Below, in pieces: positions 61,871 through 64,000 of a stretch of DNA of 64,000 bases; positions within the stretch are counted from its first letter, which is position 1; each line of letters opens with the position of its first letter. The translations under genes were made by a program, and so were the position numbers. The notes below the pieces were generated by a model. That model was not told where the DNA came from. It did not search any database and worked only from the letters and a program-made list of their open reading frames with translations. Origin of the DNA: an uncultured Clostridia bacterium (GTDB lineage Bacteria > Bacillota > Clostridia > TANB77 > UBA1234); assembly GCA_934149305.1 (NCBI GenBank), contig CAKPEF010000008.1, forward strand, positions 1-64,000, in the 5' to 3' direction.

Positions 61871-61900
61871 TTGACATAAAATCATCTGTTATAGTATAAT
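61871..61900 (+). promoter_or_regulatory. Promoter of the BAX-inhibitor-family gene
   Basis: TTGACA (61871-61876), an 18-base spacer and TATAAT (61895-61900). Confidence 0.78.
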
Positions 61901-61940
61901 AGTTTTATAGTGTTTATATGAAATTTAAGGAGGTTTTATT

Positions 61941-62639
61941 ATGGAAGATTTTTATTCACCAATATCTGAAGAACATAAAGAAGGAAACTTTTCAACTGTT
62001 TTACAAAAAGTATTTTATATGATGACTGCCGGTCTTGCAGTTACTGGTATTACATCACTATTAACACTCTACATACCGCAAATACTATTCTTTGTCGCTA
62101 ACTATTGGCAAATATTAGCTTTTGCAGAACTTATACTTGTAATAATTCTTAGCCTAAATTTAAAGAATATGGGAACTGCAACATGTAGAATAGCATTCTA
62201 TCTATATGCCATACTAAATGGACTTACATTATCGCCAATCTTCTTAGTGTATGCCGAAACCTCAATAGCGAGCACATTCTTTATTACAGCAGCAATGTTT
62301 GGTGGTGCTGCATTATATGGACATAAAACAAATAAAGATTTAACAAAATTCGGAAGCTTTTTCTTTATGGCATTGCTTGGAATAATTATAGCAGGAATAG
62401 TAAACTTGTTCATTATGAATAGCACTCTCGACTTCGTAATTTCAGTCATTGGAATATTGCTTTTCATTGGAATAACTGCATATGATGTTCAAAAAATAAA
62501 AGCACTTTATACATTAGTAGATGGTAGCGATGAAGAAAGAATGACTCAAGTTGTTACAATTGGAGCATTAAACTTATACTTAGACTTTATCAATATATTC
62601 TTAAAAATATTGAGCTTAACAGGAAAAAGAAGAAAATAA
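61941..62639 (+). CDS. BAX inhibitor-1/YccA family membrane protein
   Basis: A 232-residue protein with seven membrane helices and the UPF0005 signature toward the C-terminus (ITAYDVQKIKALY). Bacterial members (YccA, YbhL, BsYetJ) include calcium-leak channels and FtsH modulators. The C-terminal tail is short and basic. AGGAGG precedes ATG. Confidence 0.9.
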   Translation: MEDFYSPISEEHKEGNFSTVLQKVFYMMTAGLAVTGITSLLTLYIPQILFFVANYWQILAFAELILVIILSLNLKNMGTATCRIAFYLYAILNGLTLSPIFLVYAETSIASTFFITAAMFGGAALYGHKTNKDLTKFGSFFFMALLGIIIAGIVNLFIMNSTLDFVISVIGILLFIGITAYDVQKIKALYTLVDGSDEERMTQVVTIGALNLYLDFINIFLKILSLTGKRRK

Positions 62640-62649
62640 TTAGAATGTA

Positions 62650-62692
62650 AAAAACCAGCTAGTATATCTTATCCGATGCTAGCTGGTTTTTA
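62650..62692 (+). terminator. Terminator of the BAX-inhibitor-family gene
   Basis: The stem AAACCAGCTAG/CTAGCTGGTTTTT with a T run. Confidence 0.85.
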
Positions 62693-62750
62693 ATGCAAGC
62701 TCAATCTTAGCCCCAAAAATAACCATTCATTTGAATGGCTATTTTTTCAC

Positions 62751-63251
62751 TTACGTTTTAGTTGTTTTATCTGGTACTATAGCTCCATAAAATATATCAT
62801 CTCCTGGAACATATAAGACATAGCTTACTATATCTTTTCCCTTCGGTGGAGCATACCATGTCCATTTACACTCTTGAACATACTTACATATTCTAGGCTT
62901 TTCTTGTTCACCTATATAAACAACAGATTTCACTTCACTAGTTGGATATGCGCTCGGATAATTAGTTCCATTTTCCCCCTCGTGATAACAAAAGTATTCA
63001 TCCCCATTAAGCATGACATACACATCATCAAAACTGCCGGCTTTAAATGATGATAATTCGTATGTTGCTTCTAAATAACTTTCTTTATACTGTGCTGGTG
63101 TAACAGCACATATAATTAACAAGACAAAAAGCCAAATCAGTGACAGATAAGCTGCGATTTCTAATGCTTCGCCAATTTTAAACCAATAATTCCGCACCAA
63201 AACAAATACAGAGAAAATTACCAAGAAAATCAATACGCCAAGTATAACCAT
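62751..63251 (-). CDS. Hypothetical two-helix membrane protein
   Basis: A 166-residue protein with two N-terminal membrane helices (1-19 and about 31-52), then a soluble domain (TYELSSFKAGSFDDVYVMLNGDEYFCYHEGENG). No family recognised. AAAGGGGAG precedes ATG 63251. It has an in-frame CGG (63192-63194, LVRNYW) that must be read as sense, since a +1 skip soon stops. A short leader ORF precedes it. Composition is richer in GC than the core genes, suggesting transfer. Confidence 0.55.
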   Translation of the reverse strand: MVILGVLIFLVIFSVFVLVRNYWFKIGEALEIAAYLSLIWLFVLLIICAVTPAQYKESYLEATYELSSFKAGSFDDVYVMLNGDEYFCYHEGENGTNYPSAYPTSEVKSVVYIGEQEKPRICKYVQECKWTWYAPPKGKDIVSYVLYVPGDDIFYGAIVPDKTTKT

Positions 63252-63266
63252 TATAAGACTCCCCTT

Positions 63267-63308
63267 TCATTGCTCAAAATTATTTAGCGCCAAGAACGAA
63301 GTGTACAT
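63267..63308 (-). CDS. Possible 13-residue leader peptide
   Basis: ATG 63308 follows a perfect AAAAGGAGGT. The reading frame encodes MYTSFLALNNFEQ and stops just before the ribosome site of the next gene. The strong site and position suggest a translated leader affecting the membrane-protein gene. No regulatory logic is evident. Confidence 0.45.
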   Translation of the reverse strand: MYTSFLALNNFEQ

Positions 63309-63344
63309 TATACCTCCTTTTAAATTTAATTTAAGTTAATGCGT

Positions 63345-63373
63345 ATTGTATCACACTTTTACAGCAAAAGCAA
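63345..63373 (-). promoter_or_regulatory. Promoter of the leader ORF and membrane-protein gene
   Basis: TTGCTT (63368-63373), a 17-base spacer and TACAAT (63345-63350). Confidence 0.7.
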
Positions 63374-63509
63374 TATAGAAACGCAACACGCATCAAGCAT
63401 TATGCCGATTTCATTTCAAGTCTTAGCTTATTTTGAGTTTTGATCGTTGTAAACAGCTATATACCTGTGAACTAATAAAAATTTGCAAAAAAATATCAAT
63501 ACCGAAGTA

Positions 63510-63537
63510 TTGACTTTTTATGTTACTATAGTATAAT
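63510..63537 (+). promoter_or_regulatory. Promoter of a small RNA
   Basis: TTGACT (63510-63515), a 16-base spacer and TATAAT (63532-63537), with no ORF downstream but a terminator about 90 bases on. Confidence 0.78.
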
Positions 63538-63543
63538 TTAATT

Positions 63544-63630
63544 AAAGATGAGGTTTTGGTCACAATGTGACTTGCCCAAGTTATAGTAAAAAATCACTCA
63601 ACCGTAGCCAATGGATAGAGTGATTTTTTT
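63544..63630 (+). ncRNA. Small RNA, candidate type I antitoxin
   Basis: About 87 bases between a strong promoter and a terminator. It contains a hairpin GTCAC/GTGAC and a 5' leader GATGAGGTTTTGGTCACAAT...TTGCCC that resembles the 5' end of the opposing toxin transcript. Its 3' part overlaps the toxin mRNA's 3' end on the opposite strand. No ORF with a ribosome site. Confidence 0.65.
63588..63630. terminator. Shared bidirectional terminator of the type I locus
   Basis: AAAAAATCACTC pairs with GAGTGATTTTTT, so both converging transcripts end here and overlap as antisense. Confidence 0.8.
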
Positions 63631-63633
63631 ATG

Positions 63634-63720
63634 TTATTTCTTCTTATTGATTAGTATCTTTAAGAAGGATGCTATCAATAGAACTTCAATTGCAAATAAT
63701 ATGTAATCATTTTCTACCAT
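63634..63720 (-). CDS. 28-residue hydrophobic peptide, candidate type I toxin
   Basis: ATG 63720 with a very strong GGGAGGTGA site. The product MVENDYILFAIEVLLIASFL is one membrane helix, followed by a Lys-rich tail (KILINKKK). A short acidic head, one helix and a basic tail fit Fst/TxpA-type toxins. It converges on a small RNA with its own promoter, sharing a bidirectional terminator, as in Fst par loci. Toxicity is inferred. Confidence 0.65.
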   Translation of the reverse strand: MVENDYILFAIEVLLIASFLKILINKKK

Positions 63721-63795
63721 TGGCATCACCTCCCTCTTCATTCGTAAAAACAAAAAGGGCAAATCACATCATATCCGAACAACCTCATCATTAGT

Positions 63796-63824
63796 AGTGT
63801 ACAACATTTGTTCATCATTGTCAA
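63796..63824 (-). promoter_or_regulatory. Promoter of the toxin transcript
   Basis: TTGACA (63819-63824), a 17-base spacer and TACACT (63796-63801). The RNA would start near 63789 with GATGAGGTTGTTCGGATATG. Beyond this, 63825-64000 shows no gene or clear signal. Confidence 0.75.
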
Positions 63825-64000
63825 CAATAGTTGTATTGCGTTATACATTTTTCTTTTTGTATTTCTAACAAAAAAACTTCTCCCCTTTACTTAAAATTTG
63901 TTTTTAACTTATAAAACAAAATTCTTGAATAAATTGGAAAAGTTTTTTATTTTCCTACTCAATAAATCATAAAAGTTTATAGGTTTTGGCTTTTTATATT

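Noticed and set aside
1..64000. tRNA, rRNA, CRISPR array or transposase genes
   Set aside because: None seen on either strand; the repeats found are dispersed single units, not spaced arrays.

Overview
The window is AT-rich DNA from a low-GC Firmicute, most likely an uncultured, anaerobic, gut-type Clostridia. Supporting signs are the Clostridia-type S10/spc/alpha ribosomal cluster with a zinc-type S14 and a KOW protein between map and infA, a sporulation-type sigma factor (SigK) together with an M23/M50 pair resembling SpoIVFA/SpoIVFB, FeoAB, KtrA/KtrB-type potassium uptake, and strong Shine-Dalgarno sites with frequent TTG and GTG starts. Almost every gene is on the minus strand. I saw no tRNA, rRNA or CRISPR array.

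Layout. 1-13 kb: a DUF2442/DUF4160 pair, mntP, an AAA/DUF4143 ATPase, a 193-bp MITE-like palindrome, feoAB, a DUF362 protein, murF, small envelope proteins, tcdA, a pentapeptide-repeat protein, a HEPN/MNT pair and sigK. 13-17.2 kb: a GC-rich foreign-looking nucleotide kinase, a PHP phosphoesterase and the KtrA/KtrB-like pair. 17.7-39.6 kb: the ribosomal super-operon from rpsJ (39.4 kb) to rplQ (17.7 kb), with a structured leader and a good promoter. It is interrupted between adk and map by a self-regulated TetR/MMPL/coiled-coil efflux cassette. 39.7-49.7 kb: Fic, an Rsm22-like protein, alr, tex, a radical SAM/SPASM enzyme with a YG-P-rich membrane partner, and repeat-rich hypotheticals. 49.9-63.3 kb: a 1059-residue prepilin-like protein, the M50/M23 pair, UDP-sugar pyrophosphorylase, a second radical SAM protein, HD-GYP, HtrA, yidD and a BAX-inhibitor-family protein. 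63.5-63.8 kb: a candidate type I toxin-antitoxin locus.

Main discovery. Four otherwise intact genes (the DUF4143 ATPase, sigK, the ktrB-like gene and a small membrane-protein gene) are interrupted in exactly the same way, at five positions. An in-frame CGG is followed by a base such that skipping one nucleotide (C|GGN) restores the reading frame and puts in a glycine. At four of the five positions this glycine belongs to a conserved family motif. I scanned the core genes by eye and found no other in-frame CGG in them. The only in-frame CGG codons that read as ordinary sense codons are in three genes that look compositionally foreign (the kinase at 13.2 kb and the proteins at 47.4 and 62.8 kb). 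This suggests CGG is unassigned or hungry in this organism and triggers +1 frameshifting or quadruplet decoding to glycine.

Second discovery. A dispersed intergenic palindromic repeat family (best core GGAGCACACTGTGCTCC) occurs at eleven loci, always between co-directional genes and always in the same orientation relative to transcription. Some copies touch or supply the last codons of the neighbouring gene.
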